NCBI GenBank assembly: GCA_016647705.1
Contig: CM028330.1
Coordinates: forward strand, 33,865,534-33,929,533
DNA: 64,000 nt
Reading direction: 5' to 3'
From: Eucommia ulmoides
Lineage: Eukaryota; Streptophyta; Magnoliopsida; Garryales; Eucommiaceae
The notes below the pieces were generated by a model. That model did no database searches and was not told the DNA's origin. It saw nothing but the letters and a program-made list of their open reading frames with translations. A program made the translations under genes and the position numbers. Positions 1-11,873 of this stretch are shown here, one piece after another (within the stretch, counting starts at the first letter, position 1; each line of letters starts with the position of its first letter).

Positions 1-1724
1 AAATTATCAAAGAGAACCAACATATAAGGGCACTATTTAACGTCCCAAAAAGTATCTAAATTATTTTTTTTATAATTTAAAATTATTTTAAAATATCAAA
101 ATACTCTAAATCCAAACAATAAAAATTAAAAATTTCTCACAATACAAAATACATAAAGAACTCAAAATTTTTCATTAAAAAGAGGGAATTAAAAACCCCA
201 CAGATACACAAAATTATACCCGTCATAAGTCACTACTTCCTTTCAACATCTAAGCCACAATTCGTAAATAAAAACAAAGTTAAAGTACAAAAGTAATATA
301 CATACTAAACATGTGTTAAATGCATTTTTCATGCAATACTCCATCTTCTTTCTTGACTGATCCAACATAAAGTAAGTCAATCCCGTCATTTCCTGCAAAT
401 CAATAGGTGACATAGAACAGTAGAAAACAGAAATATGGAATTCACATTCTAAAGCACTAAAATTTAAGTGGGAAGTATGGAATTCACATTCACTAATTTA
501 TTTCTTCCCTAAACTTACTGCCTCATTTGGGATTACATGAAAATATTTTCACAACCTCTACACAAAAAAATTCAGTAAGACTCCCTTAATACACAACAAT
601 TTCATATTAAGGAAAGGGAAAACAAAACTTGTATTCTATGACATTCTCTGATTAGACAGAGTACCTGTGTCAATGACATATTGACTACAATTCTCGTCCT
701 TCCAAACCAATGCTAACGGGGTATTACCAATTTGGTAATGGGGCACGGCTTAAAAACAAACAAAACAAACAGTATTAGGCAGTTAAAAATAAACAAACAA
801 AACAACAACATTAGGCAGTTAAAAATAAAAAATTAACAAAGATAGCAACAGGAGATGGGTATATACTTGCGATGAATAAGTTCAACATAGGAATAAACAA
901 ACATAAATAAAAAATTAAGAATCAACAAACATGAATCATAAATAAAATAAAATAAAATAAAAAATTAAGAATCAGATCAACATGGGAATAAAATACGATA
1001 GCGATGAATCAAATAAAATAAAATAAACATGAATCAAATCAACAAACAAAATAAAAAATTAAGAATCATAAATAATGAATACCCAAATCAACATAGGAAG
1101 AACATGAATAAGTTCAAGATCTGTACACCTAATAAAGAAAGGTAGATGAAGAGAATGAAATATCATGCGTACCTGCGATGGAGATGGGTATATACTTGCG
1201 ATGGAATGGAAAATGCAAAAAACAGAAAAATCGAGCTTAGATTTAGCCAAATCAAACCTTATTGGAAGTTAATTTATCCCAAATTAGAAACAAAAATCAA
1301 TTTCCAATTAATCGCTAACCAAATCTGGTCATCGCCGACCACTGATGACTATCGCCAAAGAAGAAATATAGTACCTGAGATTCAAATGGCGGAGCGGTGG
1401 ATGAATGGAGCAAATTGGCGCCCTGAAAAGCAAACATGAACAAAAACAAAAACTTAAAAAATACTACTCCATGAAAAATAGAAACTGAAACCATGAACAT
1501 AACCCATGTATGAGCAGAAATTAGAAGTGGAAACAGAAAAGAATATAGAACAGAAACTGAGACCAGAAAATAAACCATAAGCAAAAATTGAAACAGGGAA
1601 TAAGCCTTAAATTAGTTTAATACAACAAATCAAATTAGGGTTTGAAGAAGCCTGAATTTAGGGAAAAGTAATTATACCTTCTATTCAATCCGATTTCCAT
1701 TCAAACTCAATCAGTGTATAAGAG

Positions 1725-1728
<4 letters not shown>

Positions 1729-1768
<40 letters not shown>
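1729..1768. repeat. Poly(A) tract, 40 nt
   Basis: Uninterrupted A run inside the CACTA-like region. No retroposon body or target duplication is visible next to it, so it is annotated as simple sequence. Confidence 0.9.
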
Positions 1769-1771
<3 letters not shown>

Positions 1772-2058
1772 CAGTCATTGAATAATCAATTCGTAAACCA
1801 AGAAAAATCCGACGACAACTTTAAGCGATAAGTAGAAAATGCCCTTAACCGAACTTACAAAAATGCAGAAGCCCTAAACTGAAGTAGAAAATGAATACAG
1901 AAGCCCTAAACAACGACAATTTCAAGCGATAATTTGGAAAATGAGAAATTAGGCATCGAAAATAAAAGCAACAACCTAAGAAGAAGGCAATAATTTCAAG
2001 CCAATATGAAACACAGAGGTAGTGAAATCATAAGAAATAAAAACACTTGAACAAGAAA

Positions 2059-2122
2059 ACAAGCAAAAGAAGTGAAATCAAACCTGAGAAACAAGCAAAA
2101 GAAGTGAAATCAAACCTGAGAA
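2059..2122. repeat. Perfect 32-bp tandem duplication
   Basis: The 32-bp unit starting ACAAGCAAAAGAAGTG occurs twice back to back at 2059 and 2091. It looks like a recent slippage or repair duplication with no coding content. Confidence 0.85.
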
Positions 2123-3020
2123 ACCTGAGAAATCATGCATTCCATCATATACACTACTAGGAAATTGAAATCGTTTATAAACTAAGTACTTATTTTGTAT
2201 ACTAAATAGAAAACCCAACTTGGAATAAAACGCTGCGAAACAAGTATCAGTTGCTATGAACAAAAATTAATTCAGAAACACACTCAACAGATCAGCAAAG
2301 AGAGATGAAGAAAGAAAACCTGGATTCAAACCTATTGTTAGACCGCTGTGCTTTGTAGATGAGGGATATCGTCAACCGCTGTGCTTTGGAGGTGGCCTAG
2401 AACAAAAACAATCAGATTCATGAAGACAGTTAAATTCATAAGCTAAATCAAAATTGAAAATTAAAACTAAACTATAATAATATAACTCATACACACACAC
2501 TGAACAGATAACCCGCACTAGGTCCAATCCCACAAGCAAGTGGAATACATTCACAACAGAGCCTAATCTCACAAACATAATACATTAAGAGAAGAAGAAC
2601 AGGTCGTTGTCAAATTCAAGACAAATATTCCCCTTGAACAGAAATGATAGGGTTCTGGCAGAATAGATCGAAGGCGGAGAGAGAGGATATAATGTTTAAA
2701 TTACAAAATCAATTTGCAGAATAGATTGAAGCAAAAGAGAGAAAAAAAAACTAATCGAAATCCGATTGCCGTCGGTTGAACTCCAATGCAGCTGGAGAGA
2801 GACGGTGAAGACGATATAGCCTGGGTTAGGAAGAAGGTTGACCGGGTAGAAGGAAGTGATGAAGACGATTAAGGCTCCATTAAAGCTCTCGGTATTACTC
2901 GAAGGAGATGAGGAACGTAAGTGAAGATGATCGATCGTATTTCTACAATTGAAGGCTAAAGCACTATTTATGCTAGGGATTTCACCAAAAAAGTGAGTGG
3001 GAGGATTGGCGCCCAGATCA

Positions 3021-3110
3021 CAAAACGACGTCATTTTGGCTATCTCTAAACATGATTCCCAATTCTTGTCACAAAACGACGTCGTTTTGTCACAAAACGA
3101 CGTCGTTTGG
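3021..3110. repeat. Three copies of a CAAAACGACGTCGTTTTG palindrome
   Basis: Copies lie at 3021-3038 (one base off), 3071-3090 (ACAAAACGACGTCGTTTTGT, a perfect 20-bp palindrome) and 3091-3108 (last part changed). Each is followed by a similar GGCT-TCTCT-AACAT tail, so the unit was duplicated with its flank. Confidence 0.8.
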
Positions 3111-3171
3111 CTGTCTCTGAACATTCCCAATTCTTTTTTCTTTTCAATTGATTTTATTAATTTTATTATAG

Positions 3172-3575
3172 ATATTAGGGCACCATTAATTGTCCTCTAA
3201 TCTAATTTTTTTTTAATATACATATTAGGGCACCATAAAGTGATCTATAAATAAATAATTAAATTATAATAGGACACAAAATTGTGCCCTAATATACTTT
3301 TTGTTTTTAGGGCACTAGTTTATATCCTTTTATATTATATATAGATATTAATTAATTTAATTACTAATTAAATTTTATTAGGGCACCATTTTATGTCTTT
3401 TACTTATTTGATTATAAGGGCACAATATATATAGTGTCCCAAAAAGCACATTTATAGGGCACAACACATATAGTGTTCCGATAAATTTACTTTTATGTGA
3501 CACTACCAATTTTGTACCCTGAAAAATATCTTTATAGGGCACAATACCTATAGTGTCCTAATAGAAGTGCCTTTA
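3172..3575. repeat. Subterminal repeats of the CACTA element
   Basis: About nine copies of TAGGGCAC or its complement, spaced 35-70 bp, near 3177, 3226, 3269, 3307, 3379, 3415, 3456, 3500 and 3535. Several are paired head to head as GGGCAC-ATATAT-GTGTCC, making imperfect palindromes. In CACTA families such motifs are binding sites for the TnpA-like protein; that role here is inferred from position. Confidence 0.6.
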
Positions 3576-3582
3576 TAAACAG

Positions 3583-3596
3583 TTTTTGTTGTAGTG
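3583..3596 (-). repeat. CACTA terminal inverted repeat (right end)
   Basis: TTTTTGTTGTAGTG. Read on the minus strand this starts with CACTA, the 5-bp signature of the superfamily. The matching left end and the 3-bp target duplication cannot be checked inside the window. Confidence 0.6.
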
Positions 3597-4002
3597 CGAC
3601 CAGATGATATAGAGAGGGAGTTGAATATAGTGAGCGATTTTGGATTTTTATTACTTAGCGACTGTTTGTCCAAAAAAAAAAACTGGGATTTTAAATAAAA
3701 ACTGTCAATCAAACTTTTGCTACCCAAAAAAATTCATCAATCCTTAATTAAGAACTTAATGAAAAAGAAAAGGCCTTGCACATTACCTGAAAATGATTTA
3801 TTGATGCATCTAATACACGGCCAATAGCATACGTATTGCATTATGCATCTCAAATTCATTAAGACAAACGACATGTCGTAACTATATGCTACGATAACGG
3901 ACTTTTAGTTTTATGAAATTTGTGTCACAATCACTACCATATTATTATATGGGACATGAAACTAGAATGTTGTAGATTGAGATTTATTTAGTCATGGGTT
4001 AC
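3597..4002. other. AT-rich unassigned DNA
   Basis: No ORF of note and no recognisable repeat. A CAG/GTAATG sequence on the minus strand near 3785 could be a further splice donor downstream of the exon at 4003-4132, but this is too weak to annotate as an exon. Confidence 0.4.
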
Positions 4003-4132
4003 CTTTTTTCCCATTGCCTGGATCATGCACGGGATTCGCTCCCACTTTGCAATAATCAAACAAGAATGCGTCCATGTCCTTCAGCTTTCTCGACTTCGTC
4101 GGAGCCACTACCTTTGCAATAACGGGTTGTAC
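4003..4132 (-). CDS. Putative internal exon of an unidentified host gene
   Basis: On the minus strand 130 bp are open in one frame for 43 codons, bounded by a good acceptor (TATGAAG before GTACAA) and a good donor (AAAAAAG before GTAACC). The stretch is clearly richer in GC than its surroundings and has coding-like composition. The peptide begins VQPVIAKVVAPTK and contains DAFLFDYCKVGANPVHDP, an unusual non-repetitive sequence that I do not recognise. No neighbouring exon could be placed with confidence and all surrounding DNA is transposon or AT-rich. It may therefore be a gene relic or an exon captured by a transposon rather than part of a live gene. Confidence 0.4.
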
Positions 4133-4571
4133 CTTCATAAGCAGAAGATAATTCAATCTCTTTTAAAAATGTCAGAACTTGTAAAGTAATTGGAAAAAAT
4201 ATAGATTATTGAAAATGAGTTTGCGTGTTAGAGGGAGACAAAGATACATAAACGCAAGAAATATAAAAAATGAGGGGATAAAAAAATTTATTATATATTA
4301 AGAGAGAGTGTAATCGATGTGACAGAACCCTTATATCTTTTAAGTATTTTACGAAGTTCAAATCCCCTCAATCGGATAAATACCAATGAAACCATATGTC
4401 ATAATTGATAATATCATAATCAACCCTTATATAAAAGAAAGTTAAGGGACACCAAGTAAAGGTGTAAAAGATAATTATTCCTTAAATGAATAGCCGCACA
4501 ATTTGCACTCCCATTTATATTTAACTAATGCGATCATTCTATTTCAACAGGAGTAAAATTACCAAAAGACC
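4133..4571. other. AT-rich unassigned DNA
   Basis: Short poly(A) and AT-rich stretches, with no supported gene. This would be upstream intron if the exon at 4003-4132 is real. Confidence 0.4.
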
Positions 4572-4735
4572 CATTATTTAATGTCAAATTATCAAAATCA
4601 ACTACTACACTCCTTTCACTTTATTTAAAGTCCAATTTATAAAATATATTAAGATTCATTATTTAATGTCAAATTACCAAAATCAACTATTACACTCCTT
4701 TCTTTTTATTTAAAGTCCATTATAAAATACATTTT
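4572..4735. repeat. Diverged 85-bp tandem duplication
   Basis: CATTATTTAATGTCAAATTA begins at 4572 and again at 4657. Both copies continue through an ACACTCCTTTC-TTTATTTAAAGTCC segment, with a few differences between them. Confidence 0.75.
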
Positions 4736-5206
4736 ATTTGGCTACATCAATATTTTATCCTAAAATTAAATTAAAAAAATATTAATAATAAAAGAAATAT
4801 TAAAACATTATTTAATTAAATTTAAAAATATTTTTTTTATCGAACTAAAAAAGTAATTGTTCTTGTCGTTGGTCCAACCATATGGGAACATGGCATATCT
4901 TAAGTATATCATCAGCAAGGGGAGCCTATATATGATTGAAAGATAATAGCTCATAGAAACAACTACGCCAACAAAACTACCAGGCTCATTACCCTATAAC
5001 ATAGATGAAGATAGAGAATTTCAAAAAAAAAAAAAAAAAACAAGAAGAAGAAGAAGAATGTTCAATAGAGCACCCCGTGCCTTTAACATGTACCAAGGAT
5101 CCCACCAACAAGGAGATCTAGAAAACATGTGCCAATGCCTAAAATTGATAAATACTTCGAGTTGGTTTAATCAAAGTCTATATATGAATTTTTTGCTAAG
5201 GTGGGG
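4736..5206. other. AT-rich DNA with an A/AAG tract, no gene seen
   Basis: Contains an A run and an AAG microsatellite at about 5022-5058. A 71-codon open frame starts at 5058 and runs into the LTR; it has no recognisable domain and is treated as chance. Confidence 0.5.
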
Positions 5207-6462
5207 TGTTGAGTTCAAAACTAAGAGGCAAGAGATCTTTGAGCGTTCCACGGTCAATCCTTCCAAAATCTGAGCTGAAGTTCAGAGCTGCTACCTACAC
5301 AAAGACTCACCGGGGTTGTGCCCAGTGAAATTCCTCCGGCATGAGCTCCGGCATGAGAGTAAGAACTCGGAGGAAAATGCTTTAGTACGTTTCAATTGAA
5401 GAAAATAAGCATTACCGGGGGCATCGAATGTATGGGTATTTACAGCCGAGGAGCACAGTTAGCATCGCAGAGTTAGGACACTAAGCACATTAATTAAGAT
5501 AGCCTAATGCATGGAAAATGAGAGAGTGAATGAGGTTATTAGGCCTTGGACCTTGTCTTTCGGTCTATCCAAAAGAGCCCATGGGATGGCCCAAGTAGGT
5601 TAGCAAATTGAAGCCAACCCGTAGGAGTGATGGAGCCTTTTTTGGTAGAGTAGATGGTCTCTAGTCGGACAGCGCTGGGCGAAGATCATTGCCTTAAGCT
5701 TGGCAAGATCATAGGAGGTTTGGTGACAGGATAACCGAGTATATGTAGCTTGGAGCTCAGTTGAACTCCCATAGGCACACTTGTTCATGATTACCGAGCA
5801 CAGGTATCTCAAGAGCTCGAGCTTGGTTGATTTGGCTGAATTAGTGTTGATAAGTTTGGCCAAACTGGAAGGGTCTTCATATTGAGAGGCTCTGAGTATA
5901 AAGAACTCAGAACTCGGAACTCAAAGTTCAGAGCTCGGCCAACAGTAGACTTCCAAGGACATGGGCAATACATTAGACAAGAACATGAGGTCGGACCTCG
6001 GCCAAGTCATCAAGTTGGAGCTCGGCCAGGTTATTAAAGGCCACATGAAAATGCCACCCTAAGTTCAAAGCTCGACCAGGGCATGGGCCACCCTGACCTC
6101 GAAGCTCGAGCAGGTCATGGAGGGCCCTATGAAGATGCCACCCTAATATTGGTACTCGGCCAGGTCATGAGGTCGGAGCTTGGCGAAACATAACTTTGCA
6201 GGGAAAGTCGATAATCGCCAAGACAGGTCTATATGAGTTCAGCGCCACAAGGTCGGAGCATGGCACCATAAGGTTGAAGTTCGACAAAGAGTTCAATGGG
6301 TCCATTTGGTCCTCCTCTATCCGTTGGTCAGAGATCTGCAAAACCCCACACAGATGGGCCCCATGAAGTCATTCACAGGTGAGGTCGATTTTAAAAACGG
6401 TCAACCTGCCATCCTGTACTCTCTAATTGGAGCTCAATGGTTGGCAAATTATTTCCACATCA
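5207..6462 (-). mobile_element. LTR of a Tat-type Ty3/gypsy element
   Basis: The segment begins TGTTGAG and ends ATTTCCACATCA, so it has TG...CA ends, and is followed on the plus strand by GTTGCCCCACTCTCC. On the minus strand that is a purine-rich primer tract, which makes this a 3' LTR of a minus-strand element. It matches the architecture of the LTR at 33245-33977: both contain TCCGGCATGAGA-TAAGA-CTCG and both end CCACATCA plus a C-rich tract, but length and sequence differ (1256 versus 733 bp), so it is a related subfamily. An internal set of repeats built on AGCTCGGCCAGGTCAT lies at about 5990-6190. The rest of the element is lost. Confidence 0.65.
5990..6190. repeat. GCTCGGCCAGGTCATG repeats inside the Tat-type LTR
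   Basis: Five imperfect copies of CTCG(G/A)CCAGGTCAT alternate with a block ending ATGCCACCCTAA that occurs twice. Spacing alternates between roughly 25 and 65 bp. Expansions of this kind within U3 are common in LTRs. Confidence 0.6.
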
Positions 6463-6895
6463 GTTGCCCCACTCTCCTAAGTAGGAAGGTAAGAGGTACT
6501 GGGGAGTAGTAGTAGTTGTGGCCAGAGTTCGCCTAATTGTGATCAATTTAGCCCCTCTAGTCAGTCAAGGGTGGACGGTCAAAAGGGACCTCTTTGACCA
6601 CCATGCTACCATGTGTTGCCTTGTGTTCAATGCACTCAGTCCGATTTTATTTCTTCCAATTACCCTTTGCATTCTGTGTAGTAAGAATTTCATACTTGTA
6701 CACTTTTGCACTACTTTCACTTTTGTTCCTTCATCCACTCATGAGTGTAAAGCTCAGCTGAGGTCGATGCTCGCTAAGGACATAAACCCCCCTACGTGGC
6801 TTAGTCGCCGAGCTGAGTCCAGCGTGGTACTTGCTCAGGGTATATCCTTTTTACTTCTTCCATATTTATCCACACCAAACTAATACCAATCTAGA
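6463..6895 (-). mobile_element. Truncated internal fragment of the Tat-type element
   Basis: Begins with the primer tract complementary to the minus-strand 3' end and continues as moderately GC-rich DNA with no domain I can recognise. It ends where the copia-like segment begins. The overlapping 121- and 67-codon frames have no recognisable domain and are treated as chance. Confidence 0.4.
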
Positions 6896-7025
6896 GGTCG
6901 GTGGTCCCAGGTCAACACAAAATTCAGACTTATACAATTTCACATCACTTGTCACTTGTACAATTTCATAGCAGTGGATGTGAACCTGAACTTGTAGATG
7001 CTGATACTGAATTTTACAAATCAAG
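6896..7025. other. Unassigned junction between gypsy and copia debris
   Basis: No clear homology by eye. It probably belongs to the decayed 3' side of the copia element. Confidence 0.3.
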
Positions 7026-7830
7026 TACATGGAGCTCGTTTGAGACGGTGTGGGGAACGACGAAGGTGACAAACTTTGTGTTGATGAGTGGATACTTTCT
7101 CAAGAAGGTAGCCATTAAAAAATGCATTATTGACATCATCTGAAAAAGGGTTAATTTACGAATGACAACGATGACAAGAAAAGTACAGATAGATGTGATC
7201 TAGCCACTAAAGTAAATATCTCTCCGTAGTCAATGCCATATTTCTAAGCAAAATCCTTAGCAACGAGTCGGGCTTTATAGCGTTCAACGGAACTATCAGA
7301 AAGAGTTTTGCTTTTAAAACCTCCTTGTATATAATAGGAGTTTTCCAGGGGGAGAGGTCAATAAGATCTGAGATGTGAGTTTTGATTAGGGCCTGAAGTT
7401 CTTCGTCTATTACTTTCTGCCTAAAAAGGATAGTACTGGATTGAGGCTCACGCAGATTAAGTATGGTATAAAACTAATGATGGTCATTGAGATTAAGGAT
7501 ATCATAAGTTACCCTATTAGAGGGGTGAGAGTGATTTGGAAGGTGAGTCTCAAAAGGAGTCGGTGTACAATCATTGGAGAAAAGAGGAGCCTCAGGCAAG
7601 GTCGATAGAGTTGGAAATGTAAGATCAGCTGGTGATTCTAGAGTAGGCTAACCTGGTAATTCTGAAGTAGGCTTTATTGTTGGTTCTGTAGTGGGCTCAA
7701 TGGTACTTGGAATTGTATCCTCAAGGGATAACTTAAGAGATGGATCAAAAAAGAATCTAGAGTAAGCAACGGTTGATATATCAAAGGACCATAAGAAAGA
7801 AAATAGTTGATGCTCCCAAAAATGGGTGAA
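7026..7830 (-). pseudogene. Ty1/copia pol fragment (integrase end to RT)
   Basis: Conceptual translation of the minus strand in changing frames gives, in order: SFDISTVAYSRFFF-like integrase end; a Thr/Pro/Ser-rich linker; DEELQALIKTH; a degenerate form of the W-K-P-I-G-C-K-W-V block; VERYKARLVAK; YGIDY-EIF; LVARSHLSVLFLSS; and DDVNNAFFNGYL (the D-VKNAFLHG block of RVT_2). It then jumps to KVCHLRR-PH-LKRAP, the K-CRLRRALYGLKQAPR block. The few dozen residues normally between the last two blocks are missing, so there is an internal deletion. Several frameshifts and stops are present. Orientation and the Ogre target duplication suggest it is the same copia element whose leader and LTR lie at 31938-32500. 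Confidence 0.75.
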
Positions 7831-8320
7831 CTAGCCAAACAAACTCTAACCAAGAACAGGTCAACAACAAGTGTTAACTAGCGCTGACTTGATGAATGAT
7901 ATGGCATAAAAAAATGATGTGGCACTAACCTGGTAGTGTTCTCAGCTGATGTGGCACTAATGTGTCTGACATGTGGCATTGACGTCACAATTAAGGCAGT
8001 AGAGGTAGCACATGGTTACTCACGACAGAGATACTTTGGCTTCATAAGGGAATGGGAGCATGTGAGGAACCCAATAGTGGTGGTTTTTGTGATGTTTTTC
8101 TCGACTCTGCAAGATGAGTCTGACGGTATGGTGAGTGTTGAATTTGGGTTGATATTAAAGCCTTTAGCAGTGAACAAAGATGTCGGCGGTGCTGGGACTA
8201 TTGGTGGAGGTGCGTTGGAGCCCCAATTGTGGTGATTTTGGTGGCGTTGGAATCATCTCTTCAATATGATGGTGATTATATGATTTTTGTTGATATCGGA
8301 GCGATGGTGAGACTTGTAAC
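7831..8320 (-). mobile_element. Copia internal remnant up to the Ogre insertion point
   Basis: GT-rich on the plus strand; the minus strand carries Pro/Thr/Ser-rich coding-like debris in broken frames. It ends at 8320 with GTAAC, the left copy of the Ogre target duplication, and should join to the DNA at 31938 once the Ogre insertion is removed. The open frames of 99 and 63 codons at 7936 and 8229 lie antisense to this and show no domain. Confidence 0.45.
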
Positions 8321-10552
8321 TGTACACACTGTATTTTGTCCTACCCAGTCAGTGTCGAATGAAGTACAAGGTCAAATAAACTTTAAACTTAGGCTTAAGG
8401 GAAATGAATTTCTATTTTGAATCACACTATATAATACATAAAAATACCAAAAAATATAAGATAACACAAAAACTATTAAATTTGATTGAATTCAGCTAAG
8501 TAAACGTTTCGGATCACCCTCGAAAATCCTACAATTTAAGGAGGTCTAAAATAACATTATTAAAGGTTTATTTTCATTAAATCACCTTTAGTATGAATAA
8601 AAATTATCCACTATCCTTCAATTATAGGATATTTCAATAATTTACTTCAGTTACCTACCCTGACCCTGAAACATTTACTATCATTGTTTTATCAGTTTAA
8701 CACCAAAAACATTATTTCAAATATGCTTTTTACACTCAAGTACCGTCTAGAAATAGTTCAACCATAATAAAGGCTTGGAAATTCATGACAAACCCTAAAT
8801 CACCTAAGTGATTAAAGGAATTGGGCTTAGTCTGGAATTAAACAAACTAAAGTTGTTTTGGCACAACCACCTAAGCTTAATGAATCAACGGTCCAACCAA
8901 TCACTAAAAGGATCAAAAAGGAGAATTGAAATGACCAAGAAACCTCGATATATTCTCTACACAAAATATCAAAGGGAGAAACCAGGACACTTAGGAGGTA
9001 ACCAACCGTTATCAAAACTAAATCGATTCAGTTCGCCACCTAAGTTAGGCATTTAATTTGAATTAAATTCCCATACCATGAAGAATTAAATTCTTGGTAT
9101 GTTATGGATAGGCTACATTCAATGGATGTAGATAGTTTGATCAAAATATCTTAGGTTTAACCAAAATCCCTGAAATATGACTACCCGTTATCGAAATCAA
9201 ACCAAACCTGTTTTCAACCTAGAAAAGCATTTAATGTACATCCCATAAATAATTTATTGCTTGGTATGACATGGAATTGGTGGATTCAATGAATCAATAT
9301 ATTTTCATTAAAATATCTTAGGGTTAACTAATACCCTTGAAATCCAACTACCCGTTACAAGGCAAAATAAGTCGGTTCGATCCAAAACCAACCGAATGAG
9401 TGCCCATCAATTCATGAGTCATCATAAAGTATTAAATTCAAAATGACTCATTGAGACCAAATACATTACACCTTGGAAGAATTAATGGCAACCAAAACGA
9501 AATAGTGAAACTAACTGGTACTTAGACCCTAAGCCGAACCAGAAGTGTCACTTCATGCCATTAATGTACAAATGTGCAACCAATCATATTCAAGAGAGTG
9601 TAATGATTTCAAATTATTTCCAACATTACTAATGATAGCCAATCATTACAAGATCTTGGACAAGATTTGGTAATCATTACCAAATCTTAGAGAATCTTCC
9701 ATAATCTACCAAATTCATCCAAAGGTGATCAAGATAAAAATAAGAGGAAATGTCCCCTAGTATAAACAAACCCTAAAGAATGGATTGGAATGTCTAGTGC
9801 ATGGATGAAGGCGCAGGCCCTGGTCTATAAATAAAGGGTGTTGGTTTCTCATTTTTTTAAAGTTTTGGAACCTTAGCTTCTCTCTCTTAGCTCGAGCAAC
9901 ACTCTCGGGTGCTAGAATTTCCAAGCATTTTTACTCAATAAGACCTCATTATTTTGCTTAAATTCGGTCCCATGGGGTGTTCTTGAGGTTCTTGGAGTAA
10001 AAACTCAAGAAGTTGACAGGAATCGATCAAGTTCAAACCAAGAAGATGAAGAAGGAGATGAAGGTACTTGTTTAGGGAAAGGCCACTCCCCAAAACTAGG
10101 TATGTGTCACGACAATCATTTGATCTTGTCTTAAATTTCATATATATTACTTGTACGTAATAGAATCATGTAGATATCATGATTAAATTTCATGTATATA
10201 ACATAAATAACCTATAAATAACTATAAAAAAAAGGTTAAATTTATGTCATATAAACCAAACCATGTTAAAATTGTTTAAGATCATGTCAAGAACATCAAG
10301 AACATCCAAGAAAATGTTAAGAACAAGTGAAGACCCAAATCACCTGAGAACATGTTAAGAACATGTGAGGATCCAAACAAAACATCTTTACACCATGAGT
10401 TGTACATAGTCTCTATGATTCTTTCATGAACACTTCAAATCTAACTCTTACCAACTATTAATCCAACCATGTAATTGTTAATAAATCGATTTACTTTATG
10501 CTAAACGTCGAAATCACAGCCTGACACTAAGTCTTTAGGCTAGTGGTATAGC

Positions 10553-10556
<4 letters not shown>

Positions 10557-10614
<58 letters not shown>
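10557..10614. repeat. (TA)29 microsatellite
   Basis: Pure TA run inside the 5' LTR. The same place in the 3' LTR carries TATATATACATA followed by (TG)12 at 30653-30676. Confidence 0.95.
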
Positions 10615-10617
<3 letters not shown>

Positions 10618-10841
10618 CTGTGGATAAAAATTCAAGATAAAATGAGGGCCTCTATTCCTTTGGGAATATGTTCTTAGTTACAAGTAGGACTGGTATATAT
10701 ATGGTATTTTCTTTTCTTTATAACTAAACAACTTAAAATCAAACACAACTTGTCTAAACTAATGAGTTCGGTACATCATGTTGTGGTGTATGTCTTGATC
10801 AATAATAAAATACTCTAAAACTAGTTAAGCTTAACCAAATG

Positions 10842-11236
10842 AACTACGTGCTGACTTGATCTTTGGTTATTCGCCAAAGTACAAAGGAAACCTAATAAGG
10901 GTTCGGTCACCTTTAATAAACAAAACCATATAGTTTTAACCTTAAATAAATAAACTACATGATGACCTAATCTTTGGTTACTCACCAAAGTATGTAGGCA
11001 ACTTCATACGGGTTCGGTCACATATCTAAATAATTTAGTCTAGTTTACATGTTGGAACTAGATGTCAACCCGATACCCCGTGTTTACCAAGATATGTAGG
11101 CAACCTTTATAAAGTTCGGTCTCTTAAAAAATACAAAAATATTTTCATTCCATATAGCTTGCATGTTGAAACTACATGTCAACCTGATTCCTTGTGAAAA
11201 CATGGATATGTAGGAAGCCTTTATAAGGTTCAGTTG
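10842..11236 (+). repeat. Four hairpin units in the 5' LTR
   Basis: Units start at 10842, 10953, 11056 and 11169. Shared parts are AACTAC-TG, a GACCTGAT-like segment, a stem-loop, TA(C/T)GTAGGCAACC and GGTTCGGTC. Stems: CTTTGG/CCAAAG at 10861-10866 with 10874-10879 and again at 10972-10977 with 10985-10990; TCC-TGT/ACA-GGA in the fourth unit. The third unit has a weak stem. The second unit also pairs TGACC with GGTCA and CTACAT with ATGTAG. Confidence 0.75.
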
Positions 11237-11873
11237 TTTATATTTATGTATTTTATAATATGTTATTGGGTTGTCTCTACCTAGATTAGTGTAATTTACT
11301 GCTTTCATTATATCAAAAATACAAAAATATTTCCATTTTTATTTGAAGCTGCATGATAAATAGTTAAACCTTTATCGCTTTCATCACATAAAAATGCATA
11401 AAAAAGGGAACAAAAATTAAAATATGGGAATTGTTTGTGTTAAGTAAATTGAAGAAAATTATTTGGGTTTGTTTAAAAGTGAATATTCATTTAGACCAAT
11501 GTATCGTCTACGAACGGGTGTCTTGGGGTACATAAAACCTTCCCCGAGCATAACCACCCCCCAAAATATAAAACATCTCTAGTTCAAAGACATTTATGAA
11601 GTCAAAACACGGGCCATTTTAAAACAAAAAATTGAATTTCTAAAAAATCCTGGTGACCTAGCACACCATTTAACCCATGCTAGGTGATGACTTATTTTTA
11701 AACATAAAATCCCGGCCAAAGAAGTTTTTCAAAATCGATGCCTAGAAAAGCCCTTGAAAAACCATTTCAAAATGAACGGATTTGAAGAAATTAGAAAGGG
11801 AGGAATGGAAACTTGTTTTCATCTTTTTCTCAATTTCTACCTTTTCCTCTATTAAAATCCAGGGTTCGTCAAC

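Larger units (their letters stand above)
1..3596. mobile_element. CACTA-type DNA transposon, right part
   Basis: The right edge at 3583-3596 reads TTTTTGTTGTAGTG, the reverse complement of the CACTACAACAAAAA terminus typical of plant CACTA (En/Spm) elements. The last 420 bp hold repeated short motifs built on TAGGGCAC and GTGTCCTA, as expected of CACTA subterminal regions. The same motif occurs at 27-52, so the element or a sibling extends past the left window edge. The middle (100-3000) is AT-rich with poly(A) and AAATAAAA runs, and I recognise no transposase in it. It is probably a non-autonomous derivative. The left terminus is not in the window. Confidence 0.6.
8321..11871 (+). repeat. 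Ogre-like 5' LTR (3551 bp)
   Basis: Direct repeat of 28464-31937 and largely colinear with it, with frequent substitutions and small indels, so the element is old. It contains a (TA)29 microsatellite at 10557-10614 and four of the hairpin units described separately (10842, 10953, 11056, 11169). There is a TATA-like CTATAAATAAAG near 9825-9836, about 2 kb before the LTR end, followed by a CT-rich stretch that may mark the transcription start. Confidence 0.85.

Noticed and set aside
1146-1439. 97-codon plus-strand frame in the CACTA-like region
   Set aside because: No recognisable domain and low-complexity composition; an opposite-strand frame of similar length overlaps it.
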